Shown: one piece after another, positions 21,468 to 31,226 of the stretch
How positions within the stretch are numbered: position 1 is the stretch's first letter
How the letters are laid out: each line of letters starts with the position of its first letter
Assembly: GCA_000585075.1 (NCBI GenBank)
Contig: JEMY01000033.1
Span: 1-64,000 of the forward strand
Direction: 5' to 3'
From: Candidatus Accumulibacter regalis
Lineage (GTDB): Bacteria; Pseudomonadota; Gammaproteobacteria; Burkholderiales; Rhodocyclaceae
DNA length: 64,000 nucleotides
Notes under the pieces: model-generated
The model's input: only the letters and a program-made list of their open reading frames with translations
The model's database searches: none
Told to the model about the DNA's origin: nothing
Position numbers and translations under genes: made by a program

Positions 21468-22341
21468 AGCGGACGCCGCGCCAGCAGACGCCAACCATTC
21501 CCGCACCCCCCTGATCTCGGTCATTACCTCAACGCTGAATGCCGCGACGCTGTTACCTTTCACCATCGCCTCGCTACGCGCACAAACCTTTCGCGACTTC
21601 GAATGGATAGTGGTCGACGGCGCTTCACGCGACACCACCCTGGACTTACTCCAGGATCAGGAGGATCTCGTCACCGTGCTCATCAGCGAACCAGACGCCG
21701 GGATCTATGATGCGTGGAACAAGGCTTGCCGTCATACCAGCGGCGAGTGGCTGATCTTTCTCGGCGCCGGTGATGAACTGGCAAGCGCCGACACATTGGG
21801 AAACAGCGCCAAACTGCTCCAGGTAACGCCCCGACCTACCTCCTTCGTCTACGGCAGACTGGAGCTGGTGAGCCCAGATAGCCGGTCGCTGCTTGAGGTA
21901 TTCGGTGCACCGTGGCAGGAAATCTGCCGTCGGTGGGAAATTGGCCGGCCCGCACTGCCACCGCATGGCGCCACCTTTCAGCGCCGATCTCTATTCGGCG
22001 AAAGCACTCCCTTTGATCTGCGTTTTCCCATTGCGGCGGATTCCCATTTCCTGCTGAAGCACATCCGGACGGGCTCTCCGGTTTTCATGCTGGAGACCGT
22101 CGCGCGTACGCCGCGTGACGGGGTTTCTTTGCGGCTTGACACGGCACTGCAGGTCGGCCGCGAAATCGCGGCCATCAATCGAGATCTGGGGCTGGTCCCA
22201 CCTCTCCGCCACAAGCTGCTGGACATCATTCGCCTGATCGTCATCGCCGCGTTCAGCCATCTGTCACCCGCATCGGCGCACCGCCTGGCCGACCTCACCC
22301 GCCGCCTCGCCGGCAAACCGCCAAGGTGGACCGTGCGGTGA
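21460..22341 (+). CDS. GT2 family glycosyltransferase (WcaA-like)
   Basis: A 293-residue soluble glycosyltransferase. The GT-A signature is clear: ISVITSTLNAATLLPFTIAS, IVVDGASRDTT, then SEPDAGIYDAWNKA and the FLGAGDEL segment at the metal site. This pattern (EPDAGIYDA...N) is typical of GTs of colanic acid and O-antigen loci. The ATG at 21460 overlaps the preceding gene by 8 bp, so translation is coupled. The sugar transferred is not evident. Confidence 0.85.
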   Translation: MNEADAAPADANHSRTPLISVITSTLNAATLLPFTIASLRAQTFRDFEWIVVDGASRDTTLDLLQDQEDLVTVLISEPDAGIYDAWNKACRHTSGEWLIFLGAGDELASADTLGNSAKLLQVTPRPTSFVYGRLELVSPDSRSLLEVFGAPWQEICRRWEIGRPALPPHGATFQRRSLFGESTPFDLRFPIAADSHFLLKHIRTGSPVFMLETVARTPRDGVSLRLDTALQVGREIAAINRDLGLVPPLRHKLLDIIRLIVIAAFSHLSPASAHRLADLTRRLAGKPPRWTVR

Positions 22342-22343
22342 CC

Positions 22344-23645
22344 ATGGAGATGTTGCAGCCTCTGCGCCAGGGAGTGGCCGACTACGTGAGGAACTCTATC
22401 TGGCTTCTTCTCGAGCACGCTCTTCGCCTGGTCATCGGCTTACTGGTGGGCGTACAGGTGGCTCGCCATCTGGGTCCCGAGCAGTTCGGCAATCTCAGCT
22501 ATGGGCTGGCTATCGTAGCGATTGCCGCGTCTTTGTCGCGCCTCGGCCTCGACTCCGTCGTAGTGGGCCGGCTGATCAGGAATCCTGCCGCCAAAGGAAC
22601 AGTGCTGCGCACGGCGCTCGGCCTGAGACTCCTGGGCGCGAGCGCCGCGCTGAGCTTGGTATGCGTCCTCGCACCGTGGATGAGTCCTGATCCGGCGGAA
22701 AGAGCCTACATTGTCATCATCGCTGCCGGCCTTCTCTTTCAGACTGCCGATGTCGTCGATTTCTTCTACCAGGCGAGCGTCAGGAACGGACTTACCGCCA
22801 GGTTCCGGGCAGTGCAGATCCTGGCCTCGGCGGTGCTTCGACTCGTCCTGATCTGGAACGATGCCGGGCTGTCGGCGTTTGTAGTTGCCACGCTGGTTGA
22901 CCAGATTCTGCTGGCCACGATCTATGGGCTGGTGATGCGAACGCACAAGGAGCACTTCTCGCAGCGCAGCCGCTTCGACCGGCAGCTGGCCAACTCGCTA
23001 CTAATCGAGTCCACTCCGCTTTTCGTGTCCAGTGTGTTTACCGCGGCCTACGTGCGCATCGACCAGATTCTGGTGCGCCAACTTCTCGGCGCCAACGAGA
23101 TCGGCTACTACGTAGCGGCAACAAACCTTAGCGAGGCGCTGTATTTCCTTCCAACACTTGTTGCCAGTGCCGTTTTTCCCATGCTTGTAGCGGCCAGTCA
23201 GGCTGATGAGCTACGCTATGTCCAATTGCGACGTTTCCTTTATCGAGGACTCGTCGTTTTCGGCATCAGCGTTCCGGCAGCGACGTCCCTACTGGCCCCG
23301 CAAGTAATTGCCGTGCTCTACGGGCCGCAGTTCGAAACTTCGTCTGGGGTCCTGGAAATCCACGTATGGACTTTTGTGTTTGTCGCCTATGCTGCGCTTT
23401 TCGCGAAGATACTCATTGCGCAAGGTCACCAGAGGATCCTGCCCGTGCTCACCTTGATCGGACTCGTCACGGATATCGCTTGCCTCGGATTGCTGGTTCC
23501 AAGGTATGGCCTTCCTGGCGCTGCATGGTCCGCCGTCTTGGCAAATGGCGCCATCGCGACAAGCTTGCTGGCGCTTCATCGTCCGGCACGGCGAGAGCTT
23601 ATCGATGCGCTGTGGTTCACCAAGCGAAGCGAACCGTCCGCATGA
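22344..23645 (+). CDS. Wzx-like polysaccharide flippase
   Basis: A 433-residue integral membrane protein with about 12 hydrophobic segments and the MOP/PST exporter pattern (N-terminal HALRLVIGLLVGVQVARHLG, ARHLGPEQFGNLSYG). It should flip undecaprenyl-linked oligosaccharide to the periplasm. The ATG at 22344 lies 2 bp after the previous stop; in-frame GTGs at 22326 and 22338 are alternatives. The end overlaps the next gene by 4 bp (ATGA). No Wzy-type polymerase was recognised nearby. Confidence 0.87.
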   Translation: MEMLQPLRQGVADYVRNSIWLLLEHALRLVIGLLVGVQVARHLGPEQFGNLSYGLAIVAIAASLSRLGLDSVVVGRLIRNPAAKGTVLRTALGLRLLGASAALSLVCVLAPWMSPDPAERAYIVIIAAGLLFQTADVVDFFYQASVRNGLTARFRAVQILASAVLRLVLIWNDAGLSAFVVATLVDQILLATIYGLVMRTHKEHFSQRSRFDRQLANSLLIESTPLFVSSVFTAAYVRIDQILVRQLLGANEIGYYVAATNLSEALYFLPTLVASAVFPMLVAASQADELRYVQLRRFLYRGLVVFGISVPAATSLLAPQVIAVLYGPQFETSSGVLEIHVWTFVFVAYAALFAKILIAQGHQRILPVLTLIGLVTDIACLGLLVPRYGLPGAAWSAVLANGAIATSLLALHRPARRELIDALWFTKRSEPSA

Positions 23646-24298
23646 AACCGATGGTCTTTCCCAGAAGAATGCTGGTCATGGCGCTGGACCGGCTTGGTAT
23701 GTACTCCAGCGTTTTGTTGCGCCGCCAGGGGCCCTTGTTGGAGGATGGCTGGTTTCGCAGCTTCCGTGAAAAGAAGCCAGTCAATTCTGTCGGCGAGCCC
23801 ATTCCCTGGCTTACTTATCCGGCACTGGATTTTCTCGCACCTCGAATCAGCGCGTCATTGAGTGTCTTCGAGTACGGTTGCGGCCACAGCACCCTTTGGT
23901 GGGCCGCCAGAGTTCGGCAGCTTGTCGCAGTCGAACACGACCCTTCTTGGATCGCGGCAATTCGCCCCCGGCTCCCGAAAACCGCCGTCGTACGCCACCA
24001 TGCTTTGGAGCCAGCAGCTCATTATGTAAACGCCATCATCGCAGAAGCCACTTTCTTCGATATCGTGGTGATCGATGGCCGACACCGAAATCAGTGTCTG
24101 CAATGCGCGCCACAGGCATTATCCCCAAGAGGCGTCATAATTCTCGACAATAGCGATCGACCGCAGTACCAGCCCGGGTCTGCCTATCTCCAGTCGCTTG
24201 GATTTCGCCACGTGGACTTCAGCGGCCTCGTTCCCGTTGTTTGCTGGAAAAGCTGCACGAGCATCTACTATCGCGACGACAATGTCCTGGGCCTGTAG
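23642..24298 (+). CDS. Class I SAM-dependent methyltransferase-like protein
   Basis: A 218-residue protein with a Rossmann-type SAM motif (VFEYGCGHSTLWWA, about residues 79-92), an acidic motif II region (LVAVEHDPSWI) and FFDIVVIDGRHR where a catalytic or cofactor loop is expected. It overlaps the flippase by 4 bp. It may modify a sugar or lipid in the glycan pathway. The acceptor is unknown, and methyltransferase activity itself is inferred from the fold only. Confidence 0.7.
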   Translation: MKPMVFPRRMLVMALDRLGMYSSVLLRRQGPLLEDGWFRSFREKKPVNSVGEPIPWLTYPALDFLAPRISASLSVFEYGCGHSTLWWAARVRQLVAVEHDPSWIAAIRPRLPKTAVVRHHALEPAAHYVNAIIAEATFFDIVVIDGRHRNQCLQCAPQALSPRGVIILDNSDRPQYQPGSAYLQSLGFRHVDFSGLVPVVCWKSCTSIYYRDDNVLGL

Positions 24299-24896
24299 TT
24301 TATCGAGGAAGCTTCGCAAATCACTGGCGCGCTGGCTGGCAGCGCGACGCGTCGCGCGTGCCGAACCGCTGCGCTTGTCTCTCGGCTCGGGCGGCCTGGA
24401 TGCTCCGGGCTGGATTAGCACCGATCGCAACGTTCTCGACATCACCTGCGAACCGGACTGGCATCGACTCTTGAAGGATCGGCCGGTCGACGCGCTGCTT
24501 GCCGAGCACGTATGGGAGCACCTCAGCACCGACGATGGCCTGCAAGCCGCTCGCCATTGCTTCCAGGCGCTACGCACGGGAGGATATCTGAGAATCGCCG
24601 TCCCGGATGGCTATCATCCCGACCCGAATTACATTGCCGCGGTTCGTCCGGGTGGCGGCGGGGCTGGCGCCCGGGACCACCGCGTCCTGTTCGATTGCCA
24701 CACGCTCACGGAGCTTCTCGGCCAGGCGGGGTTCTCGTCGACCCTGCTCGAGTGGCACGACGAGAGCGGACAGTTCCACCATTGCGCATGGGACCCAGGC
24801 CAGGGAATGATCCGCCGCTCCCGCAGGTTCGACCCCCGCAATTGCAATGGATCTTTGACTTACACCTCACTAATTGTCGATGCCATCAAACCCTGA
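24282..24896 (+). CDS. Predicted SAM-dependent methyltransferase
   Basis: A 204-residue protein with SAM motif RLSLGSGGLDAPGW, ALLAEHVWEHLS (motif II/III) and ALRTGGYLRIAVPDG (post-motif). This is the Methyltransf_11-like type often found among glycosyltransferase genes. The ATG at 24282 overlaps the preceding gene by 17 bp; a longer frame from 24198 reads into the previous gene and lacks conservation. It is the second of two adjacent but unrelated-looking small methyltransferases in this operon. Confidence 0.75.
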   Translation: MSWACSLSRKLRKSLARWLAARRVARAEPLRLSLGSGGLDAPGWISTDRNVLDITCEPDWHRLLKDRPVDALLAEHVWEHLSTDDGLQAARHCFQALRTGGYLRIAVPDGYHPDPNYIAAVRPGGGGAGARDHRVLFDCHTLTELLGQAGFSSTLLEWHDESGQFHHCAWDPGQGMIRRSRRFDPRNCNGSLTYTSLIVDAIKP

Positions 24897-25887
24897 GTTG
24901 CGCAACACGTCGATGGACAGGCTCAAGTGCATGCGCGCACCAGTGCTCTTCCTGGTATTCAACCGCCCGTACACCACCAAGCATGTCTTCGCGGCCATCC
25001 GCGCTGCTCGCCCGCCGCGGCTGTATGTAGCAGCCGATGGACCGCGACCGGGGCGGCACGACGATAGCGAGGAGTGTGCCCGGGTGCGCGAAATTGCACT
25101 CGCGGTCGATTGGCCATGCCAGGTTCACACCCTGCTCCGCGATCACAATCTGGGCTGCCGCCACGCGGTTGAAGAGGCACTCGACTGGTTCTTTGCTACT
25201 GAGGAGGAAGGAATTGTTCTCGAGGACGACTGCCTACCAGCGAGCCCTTTCTTCGCCTTTTGCGACGAACTACTGGCGCGCTTTCGCGACGAGCCGCAGG
25301 TTTTCTCGATAGCTGGTAGCAACTTCCAGCACGGACAGCAGCGCGGCACGGGTTCCTATTATTTCGGCAAGTACTTCCATTGCTGGGGCTGGGCATCGTG
25401 GCGGCGTGCCTGGCACGCCTACCGCCGCGAGACGGAATTGTCCAAACCCGTCCTGGCGAGCGGACTTGCCCATTTCGCCGACGGATCCAGGCTGTTTGCG
25501 CCCTACTGGAGGCAGATACGCCAGCTATGCATAGCCAAGCGTGTGGATAGCTGGGCTTATCGGGTAACGCTCTCCAGCCTGGCCAGTGGTGGCACGGTAG
25601 CCGAGCGCCTGCACGTCGTCCCGCAAAGCAACCTGATAGTCAATATTGGGTTCGGAACGACCGCAACCCATACCAGCGGCGATGCGGAGAACCCAGCTGA
25701 AAAAGCCGGCGCGCTGGATTTCCCACTTCACCATCCGACATTGATCGAACGTAACATCGCGGCGGATCGACATACCGACCGAACCCACTTCGGCATCGCA
25801 TGGCTGCCCTACTTACGGCGGCAGGTGGCTTTGAATCTTCCGCTTCTCGAACGTGGCTGGAAGTGGCTTAGGCGTACTCTCCGGTGA
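24880..25887 (+). CDS. Glycosyltransferase of the HlpA-like type
   Basis: A 335-residue protein with a GT-A-like N-terminus: VLFLVFNRPYTTKHVF, the sugar-nucleotide region LYVAADGPRPGR, RDHNLGCRHAVEEALDWFF and GIVLEDDCLPASPFF, where EDD is the probable metal site. Proteins of this type are often labelled hemolytic protein HlpA-like, a misleading name; their context is glycan synthesis. ATG 24880 is assumed; TTG 24874 or ATG 24913 are possible. It overlaps both neighbours by 17 and 4 bp. Confidence 0.75.
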   Translation: MPSNPELRNTSMDRLKCMRAPVLFLVFNRPYTTKHVFAAIRAARPPRLYVAADGPRPGRHDDSEECARVREIALAVDWPCQVHTLLRDHNLGCRHAVEEALDWFFATEEEGIVLEDDCLPASPFFAFCDELLARFRDEPQVFSIAGSNFQHGQQRGTGSYYFGKYFHCWGWASWRRAWHAYRRETELSKPVLASGLAHFADGSRLFAPYWRQIRQLCIAKRVDSWAYRVTLSSLASGGTVAERLHVVPQSNLIVNIGFGTTATHTSGDAENPAEKAGALDFPLHHPTLIERNIAADRHTDRTHFGIAWLPYLRRQVALNLPLLERGWKWLRRTLR

Positions 25888-27158
25888 AAATCGCCATCGT
25901 CAGCCACTCCGATCTCGCCGGTGGGGCAGCACGCGCCGCCACGCGCCTGCATCGCGGACTCCTCGCTTCCGGCCTCGACAGCCGCATGCATGTCACGCAA
26001 AAACAGTCGAACGCTGCCTCCGTCATCGCACCCATCACGCGCCTTGGGCGCGCCTGGAATCTTCTGCGCCCGGCACTTGGACACGTCATAGTGGGACTGC
26101 AGAAAAGCGAAGACCGCAGCTGGCGCAGCCTAGGACTTCTGCCCACACTCGCCGACCGGAGAATCCTGGCAGAAGAACCGGATGTCGTAAATCTGCACTG
26201 GATCGGCGATGAAACGCTGAACATTGGCGAAGTCGCGCGTCTTGCCCGGTGCAGCCCAGTTGTCTGGACCTTGCACGACATGTGGCCATTCTGCGGCGCA
26301 GAGCACTACGCGGATGAACATCCCGATGCCCGCTGGCGCCACGGCTATCCGCGATCGTCGCGCCCGACAACGCAGACCGGTATCGATCTGGACCGCTGGA
26401 CGTGGCGAAGAAAAGCGGCGGCCTGGCGCGATATTCCACCAATTCACCTGATCGCTCCTAGTCGCTGGATTGCCGATCGTGCAGCACAAAGTCCCCTAAT
26501 GCGAGGGTGGCCAACAAGCGTTATCCCGAACGCACTCGACGTACACCGGTTTCGGCCGACGCCACGCAGTGCGGCTCGACAGGCTCTCGGCCTGCCGTTA
26601 GAAGGACCGGTGCTCCTCTTTGGTAGCCTTGGCAGTAACGAAGCGAAGCGCAAAGGCTGGGACCTTCTCGCGCAGGCACTGGCGACTCTAGCAATCACCA
26701 ATCGCGATCTCAGCTGCCTGATAGTAGGGCAGGAACCGCCTGCAAACCCACCAAGCCTCAGCCTGCCGACGCGCTGGCTTGGCACGCTGCACGACGACAT
26801 CTCCCTGGCCCTGGTGTACGCCGCGGTGGACGTAACGGTCGTTCCATCGCGCCAAGAAGTCCTTGGTCAACTGGCTACCGAGGCGCAGGCGTGCGGGTGC
26901 CCGGTGGCCGCTTTCCACACTGGTGGACTATCGGATGTAGTAGACCACCTGAGCACGGGATACCTAGCACAGCCCTTTGATCCCTCCGAGCTTGCTCAGG
27001 GTATCCGCTGGATTCTTGACGACCCGGAGCGCCACATGCAGTTACGCATCGCCGCTCGTCGCCGAGCAAGGCAGCTGTGGTCGCCGGATGTGGTCATACC
27101 ACGGTACGAAGGCGCCTTTCGGCAAGCAATTGCCGACTTCTCCCGCGCAGGGCGGTGA
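25884..27158 (+). CDS. GT4 family glycosyltransferase
   Basis: A 424-residue GT-B glycosyltransferase. It starts MKIAIVSHSDLAGGAARAAT, typical of WcaC-like enzymes that begin with S..AGGAAR. The donor-binding half has LLFGSLGSNEAKRKG, a loop around VVPSRQEVLGQLATEAQACG with the conserved Glu, and PVAAFHTGGLSDVV. The GTG start overlaps the preceding stop by 4 bp. After it a 75 bp gap breaks the chain of overlapping genes. Confidence 0.88.
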   Translation: MKIAIVSHSDLAGGAARAATRLHRGLLASGLDSRMHVTQKQSNAASVIAPITRLGRAWNLLRPALGHVIVGLQKSEDRSWRSLGLLPTLADRRILAEEPDVVNLHWIGDETLNIGEVARLARCSPVVWTLHDMWPFCGAEHYADEHPDARWRHGYPRSSRPTTQTGIDLDRWTWRRKAAAWRDIPPIHLIAPSRWIADRAAQSPLMRGWPTSVIPNALDVHRFRPTPRSAARQALGLPLEGPVLLFGSLGSNEAKRKGWDLLAQALATLAITNRDLSCLIVGQEPPANPPSLSLPTRWLGTLHDDISLALVYAAVDVTVVPSRQEVLGQLATEAQACGCPVAAFHTGGLSDVVDHLSTGYLAQPFDPSELAQGIRWILDDPERHMQLRIAARRRARQLWSPDVVIPRYEGAFRQAIADFSRAGR

Positions 27159-27233
27159 TGATGATCTCGGGACGAACAGGCGCGACCAGCAAGGTATTCA
27201 CTGTTGCGGTCGAGGGCCGAGCGGAGTTGATCT

Positions 27234-28097
27234 TTGAGCGCGATGCCTAAATCCGCCTTAACGCCAACCTCGGCCACGCCTACAGACCACCTGAGTGCAC
27301 GCGGCCAACCTAGCTTGCGCGTGAGTTGTATCATCCCCACCCACAATCGTCGTGAGCGGCTCTCAGCCGCGCTTGCATCAGTCACGGCGCAGACCACCCC
27401 AGTGGATGAAATCGTCGTCATCGACGACGGCTCGACCGATGGGACTTTCGAGATGCTGCAAGCGTGGCGAGAGGAAGTCGGCCAAATTCATTTTGCCGTC
27501 TTGCGGCAGAACAACAGAGGCCCCGCCGCCGCACGAAACGCGGGGATGCGAGTCGCCAGCGGCGATCTGATCGCATTCCTCGATGATGACGACGTCTGGC
27601 ACGCGGGCAAGATGGCTCGCCAGCTGGCGGTCTTCACCGACCACCCGAATCTGGCCCTCCTGGCGTGCTCCAGCGACACACTCAGCCTGCCCGGAAGGCC
27701 TGGACTACGGTTTGTCGACGATAGGGACTTGCTGATTCGCAACCGTTTTCTCACCCCTTGCGTTGTCGTCAGGCGGGATATCGTCGTACAGTGCGGTGGC
27801 TTCCCGGAAGGCATGCGGCATTGCGAAGACTATGCCCTTTGGTTGCGTATTGCAGCGCGCCACAACTGCGCCTTCCTGAACGAGACGCTGGTCAGCTGTG
27901 GCAAGGGCAAGCCGGCTTTCGGTCACAGTGGGCTGTCGGCTGACCTTGCGGCACTCTACGCCGGCGAGCGCGAGGCGCTACGGCGATGGCGTAAAGAGTG
28001 CGATGCCGGCCTGCCGGCCTTCACTCTGGCTCAACTCCTCGCGGGTATCCGCCACCTACGGCGGCGAGCAGTCAGCACATGGCATAAGAGCAGATGA
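27234..28097 (+). CDS. GT2 family glycosyltransferase
   Basis: A 287-residue GT-A enzyme: VSCIIPTHNRRERLSAALAS, EIVVIDDGSTDGTFEML, NNRGPAAARNAGM and LIAFLDDDDVW with the metal-binding DDDD. The TTG at 27234 has GGAG seven bases upstream and is preferred; ATG at 27243 is the alternative. It is the last gene before a 271 bp stretch without a recognised gene. The acceptor is unknown. Confidence 0.85.
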   Translation: MSAMPKSALTPTSATPTDHLSARGQPSLRVSCIIPTHNRRERLSAALASVTAQTTPVDEIVVIDDGSTDGTFEMLQAWREEVGQIHFAVLRQNNRGPAAARNAGMRVASGDLIAFLDDDDVWHAGKMARQLAVFTDHPNLALLACSSDTLSLPGRPGLRFVDDRDLLIRNRFLTPCVVVRRDIVVQCGGFPEGMRHCEDYALWLRIAARHNCAFLNETLVSCGKGKPAFGHSGLSADLAALYAGEREALRRWRKECDAGLPAFTLAQLLAGIRHLRRRAVSTWHKSR

Positions 28098-28368
28098 CGA
28101 TGCGTAGGTGGCTGTGCCGACAGACCTCGCCCAAGAACAGTCGTGCAGGCGCCCGACGCCCCTCTCCGGGCATCGTTTGGCACCTGACTGTAATTCGGGC
28201 TCCGGTCGGTTCGCCTTCATGGACTCGCGACATTGGCGGCGGACACTCAGCGCCAGCTGCCGCGCTTACCTTGCAGCACGATTCTCGCAAAGGCAACCCG
28301 TGCCCTCACCGCTGCATCGAACGCTACCCAATCGACATCCAACGCACGCCGGTCACCACAGAGGCATC

Positions 28369-29544
28369 GTGAGGCAGCGCCTGGTCCTGGTCACCCACTA
28401 CTTCTCGACGCACCGTGGTGGCGTCGAGAAAGTGGCCGCTGAATTGGCGCACCGGCTGACCGAAGCGAATGGATGGGAAGTGAAATGGCTGGCAAGCGAC
28501 AGCGACCCGCTTCCACTGGACCTCCCCGCGGCGGTCAATCTACTGCCAATGTCTGCCTGGAATGTCACCGAGCGGCGCTTGGGCGTGCCATGGCCAATCT
28601 GGTCTTTCGGCGCTCTCCGCCGCCTTTGGCGCGAAATACCCCATGCGAATGTAGTTCACCTGCACGAGGCACTCTATTTTGGCAACGCGTTCGCGGCGCT
28701 GTTTGCCTGGCTGCACGGGATTCCGATCATCGTCACCCAGCATGTCGGCACCATCCCGTACCGATCGCGGCTGTTGCGCTTCATCCACGCGCTGGCCAAC
28801 CGAACCCTTGGACAACTGCTTCTTTCGACGGCGCAGCAGGTGGTTTTCATCAGTCCGGCGGTGTGCGAGGAGTTCTCGCGCTTCTGCAACTACCGCTCGC
28901 CACCCTCCTATATCCCGAACGGCGTCGACACAGCGGTTTTCAGTCCACACGGGCCGGTCGCCGACGATCCGGAAATCGTCGCGACCCGCAAGTCGGGGCG
29001 GCGGGTATTCCTCTTCGTCGGCCGCTTTGTCGAGAAAAAGGGCCTGCGCACACTGCACGGCCTGGCGAGCCTGCTCCCCGACGATCTCTGGCTGCTTGCC
29101 GGTCACGGCCCCATCGATCCAGCACTGTGGAAGCTGCCCAACGTACGCGTCGTTCGCGGCCAGAGCGGCGCCGGCCTGGCAGACTATTTCCGCGCTGCCG
29201 ATCTGCTCGTCCTCCCCAGCGTCGGCGAGGGCTTCCCGCTGGTCGTACAGGAGGCGATGGCTTGCGGGACGCCCGTCATGGTCGGCACGGAAACCGCGGC
29301 CGGCTGCCCGGACGCGCGCTCCCTGATGATCGTCGAAGGCATCGGCCCCGACGACGCCAGCGCGACGCGCTGGGCACGCCGCTTGGCCGGACTTCGCGCC
29401 GACGGCGAGGATCTCGCAGGCCTGCGACCAGCCGTCGCGCGCTTTGCCAGAGAGAACTGGTCGTGGACCCGGACCAGCGCCAGATATGCCGAATTACTGG
29501 CGTCCCTGCCTGTCCCGTCGGCCAGGAAGAATCGCTGGCCATGA
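28369..29544 (+). CDS. GT4 family glycosyltransferase
   Basis: A 391-residue GT-B enzyme: LVLVTHYFSTHRGGVEKVAA at the N-terminus (GG-VEK acceptor loop), SYIPNGVDTAVF in the linker, FLFVGRFVEKKG at the start of the donor domain and VLPSVGEGFPLVVQEAMACG with the conserved Glu. The frame is open back to 28108, but homology starts at about 28375; GTG 28369 with AGAGG upstream is the best start. From this gene on the sequence becomes visibly more GC-rich than the preceding glycan genes. It overlaps the next gene by 4 bp. Confidence 0.87.
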   Translation: MRQRLVLVTHYFSTHRGGVEKVAAELAHRLTEANGWEVKWLASDSDPLPLDLPAAVNLLPMSAWNVTERRLGVPWPIWSFGALRRLWREIPHANVVHLHEALYFGNAFAALFAWLHGIPIIVTQHVGTIPYRSRLLRFIHALANRTLGQLLLSTAQQVVFISPAVCEEFSRFCNYRSPPSYIPNGVDTAVFSPHGPVADDPEIVATRKSGRRVFLFVGRFVEKKGLRTLHGLASLLPDDLWLLAGHGPIDPALWKLPNVRVVRGQSGAGLADYFRAADLLVLPSVGEGFPLVVQEAMACGTPVMVGTETAAGCPDARSLMIVEGIGPDDASATRWARRLAGLRADGEDLAGLRPAVARFARENWSWTRTSARYAELLASLPVPSARKNRWP

Positions 29545-31226
29545 CCTTCCGACGCCTGTCACTTGCCGCCCTCGGCCTCACCGCGCTGGCGATTGCGTTC
29601 ATCCTCGCCAACGCTGAACCCTACGGGCGGATCTTCTGGCATTTGCTGTCCACACACGACCTGGCGGCAGCCTGGCTGATGCTGAGCATCCTCGTCCTGG
29701 GACAGTGGCTCGGCAGCAGGAATCCTGCGCATGGAGCCTGGATGGAGCGCCTGCTGCTGGGCCTGGATCGGCAGCGCCATGCACTGGCCCTGGGCCTGTG
29801 GCTGGCGCTCTGTGCGGGCAGCCTGTGGGTCTATCACGACCAACCGCTGTCGATGGACGAGTACGCCGCCGCTTTCCAGGCCAAGGTCTTCGCCGCCGGC
29901 GCCATGCACGGGCAGTTTCCGCCGGAGTTGCTCGATCAGCTCATCCCCGCCGGTTTCCAGAACCATTTCCTGATGGTCAATCGCCACACCGGCGCCGTCT
30001 TCTCGGCGTACTGGCCCGGGTTTGCGATCCTCCTCACCCCCTTCGAGTGGCTTGGAATTCCCTGGGCCTGCAATCCAACCCTCGTCGCAGCGAGCTTTCT
30101 GCTCGTTGGCAGGATCGCTCGTGAACTGATTGCTTCGCCACTGGCTGCCGGTTGGGCCCTGCTCTTCGCGCTCGCCTCGCCAGCCTTTGTCGCCAACGGC
30201 ATCACCTACTACTCGATGCCCGCGCACCTCCTGTTCAACCTCGGATTCGCCTGGCTGTTGCTCGCGCCATCGCCCTGGCGCCTGTTCCTCGCCGGGCTGG
30301 TCGGCGGCTTTGCTCTGGTGCTGCACAACCCCTTCCCGCACACGGTGTTTGCCCTGCCCTGGATCATCTGGCTGGGAGGCAGGCGTGGCGCTGGGCTGCG
30401 CAACCTCGCCTGGCTCGGCGCTGGCTACCTGCCCATGGTCCTGGTACTCGGAGTCGGCTGGTCACTGTGGCAACAACAGGCCTTGCGCGAAAGCGCTGCG
30501 GCGACCACGGTGGTGCACGCTGCACCAGCGGCGGCAGCCGACTGGGCGCAGCGAGCCGGCGCGCTGGTCAGCGGCCTGCTGCGGTTCTTCCGCTGGCCGG
30601 ACGATACGATCCTCTACGCCCGCCTGGGTGGGCTGGCCAAGCTATGGCTGTGGGCTTCGCCGCTGCTCCTGCTGCTGGCGTGGTTCGGCGGGCGAGCGGA
30701 GAGGACAATCGGCATCCGGCTGCTCGGCGCGTCTGCCTTGCTGACCTTCTTCGCCTATTTCACGATTCCCTTCGATCAAGGCCATGGCTGGGGATACCGC
30801 TACTTCCACCCCGCCTGGGGAGCGCTGCCTGTACTGGCGGCACTGGGCGCGGTCAAGCTGAGCGCGGCCGAGGGTCCGCGGGCGGCGCAGCCGCTCCTCG
30901 TCCTGACGCTCGTCAGCCTCGTCGCCGCCAACGGCTTGCGCCTCACGCAAATGGGCGTCTTCATGGCCGATCACCTGGCGCAGTTCCCGCCGCGTGTACA
31001 AGCAGGGCAGCGCAGCGTTCTCCACAATGGGCGAGGCTACTATGCCCGCGACCTGATCCAGAACGATCCGTGGCTGCGCGGCCGCGAAATCATCTTCCTC
31101 GCACCCTCCGACAAGGAGCGCGAGATGGCGCGGCGCCACAATCCGCAGCAGAGTCTGGCCGGTCGGAACCGCTTCGGCGCCACCTACACCGATGAAGGCG
31201 CGCCGGTCGCTGACAGCGGCCGGTAA
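29541..31226 (+). CDS. GT-C-like integral membrane glycosyltransferase (candidate)
   Basis: A 561-residue protein with about ten to twelve hydrophobic segments. The first large loop contains QPLSMDEYAAAFQ, whose DE pair resembles the catalytic acidic motif of GT-C enzymes (PMT/ArnT type) that use polyprenyl-phosphate sugars on the periplasmic side. A later loop has DQGHGWGYRYFHPAWG. The C-terminal about 90 residues are soluble. The exact family could not be named. It overlaps the upstream GT4 by 4 bp, and its end overlaps the convergent methyltransferase gene by 43 bp. Confidence 0.65.
   Translation: MTFRRLSLAALGLTALAIAFILANAEPYGRIFWHLLSTHDLAAAWLMLSILVLGQWLGSRNPAHGAWMERLLLGLDRQRHALALGLWLALCAGSLWVYHDQPLSMDEYAAAFQAKVFAAGAMHGQFPPELLDQLIPAGFQNHFLMVNRHTGAVFSAYWPGFAILLTPFEWLGIPWACNPTLVAASFLLVGRIARELIASPLAAGWALLFALASPAFVANGITYYSMPAHLLFNLGFAWLLLAPSPWRLFLAGLVGGFALVLHNPFPHTVFALPWIIWLGGRRGAGLRNLAWLGAGYLPMVLVLGVGWSLWQQQALRESAAATTVVHAAPAAAADWAQRAGALVSGLLRFFRWPDDTILYARLGGLAKLWLWASPLLLLLAWFGGRAERTIGIRLLGASALLTFFAYFTIPFDQGHGWGYRYFHPAWGALPVLAALGAVKLSAAEGPRAAQPLLVLTLVSLVAANGLRLTQMGVFMADHLAQFPPRVQAGQRSVLHNGRGYYARDLIQNDPWLRGREIIFLAPSDKEREMARRHNPQQSLAGRNRFGATYTDEGAPVADSGR

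Noticed and set aside
28098-28368. N-terminal extension of the GT4 gene back to 28108
   Set aside because: The extra 87 residues are not glycosyltransferase-like; the fold begins at about 28375 and a GTG with AGAGG upstream is at 28369.
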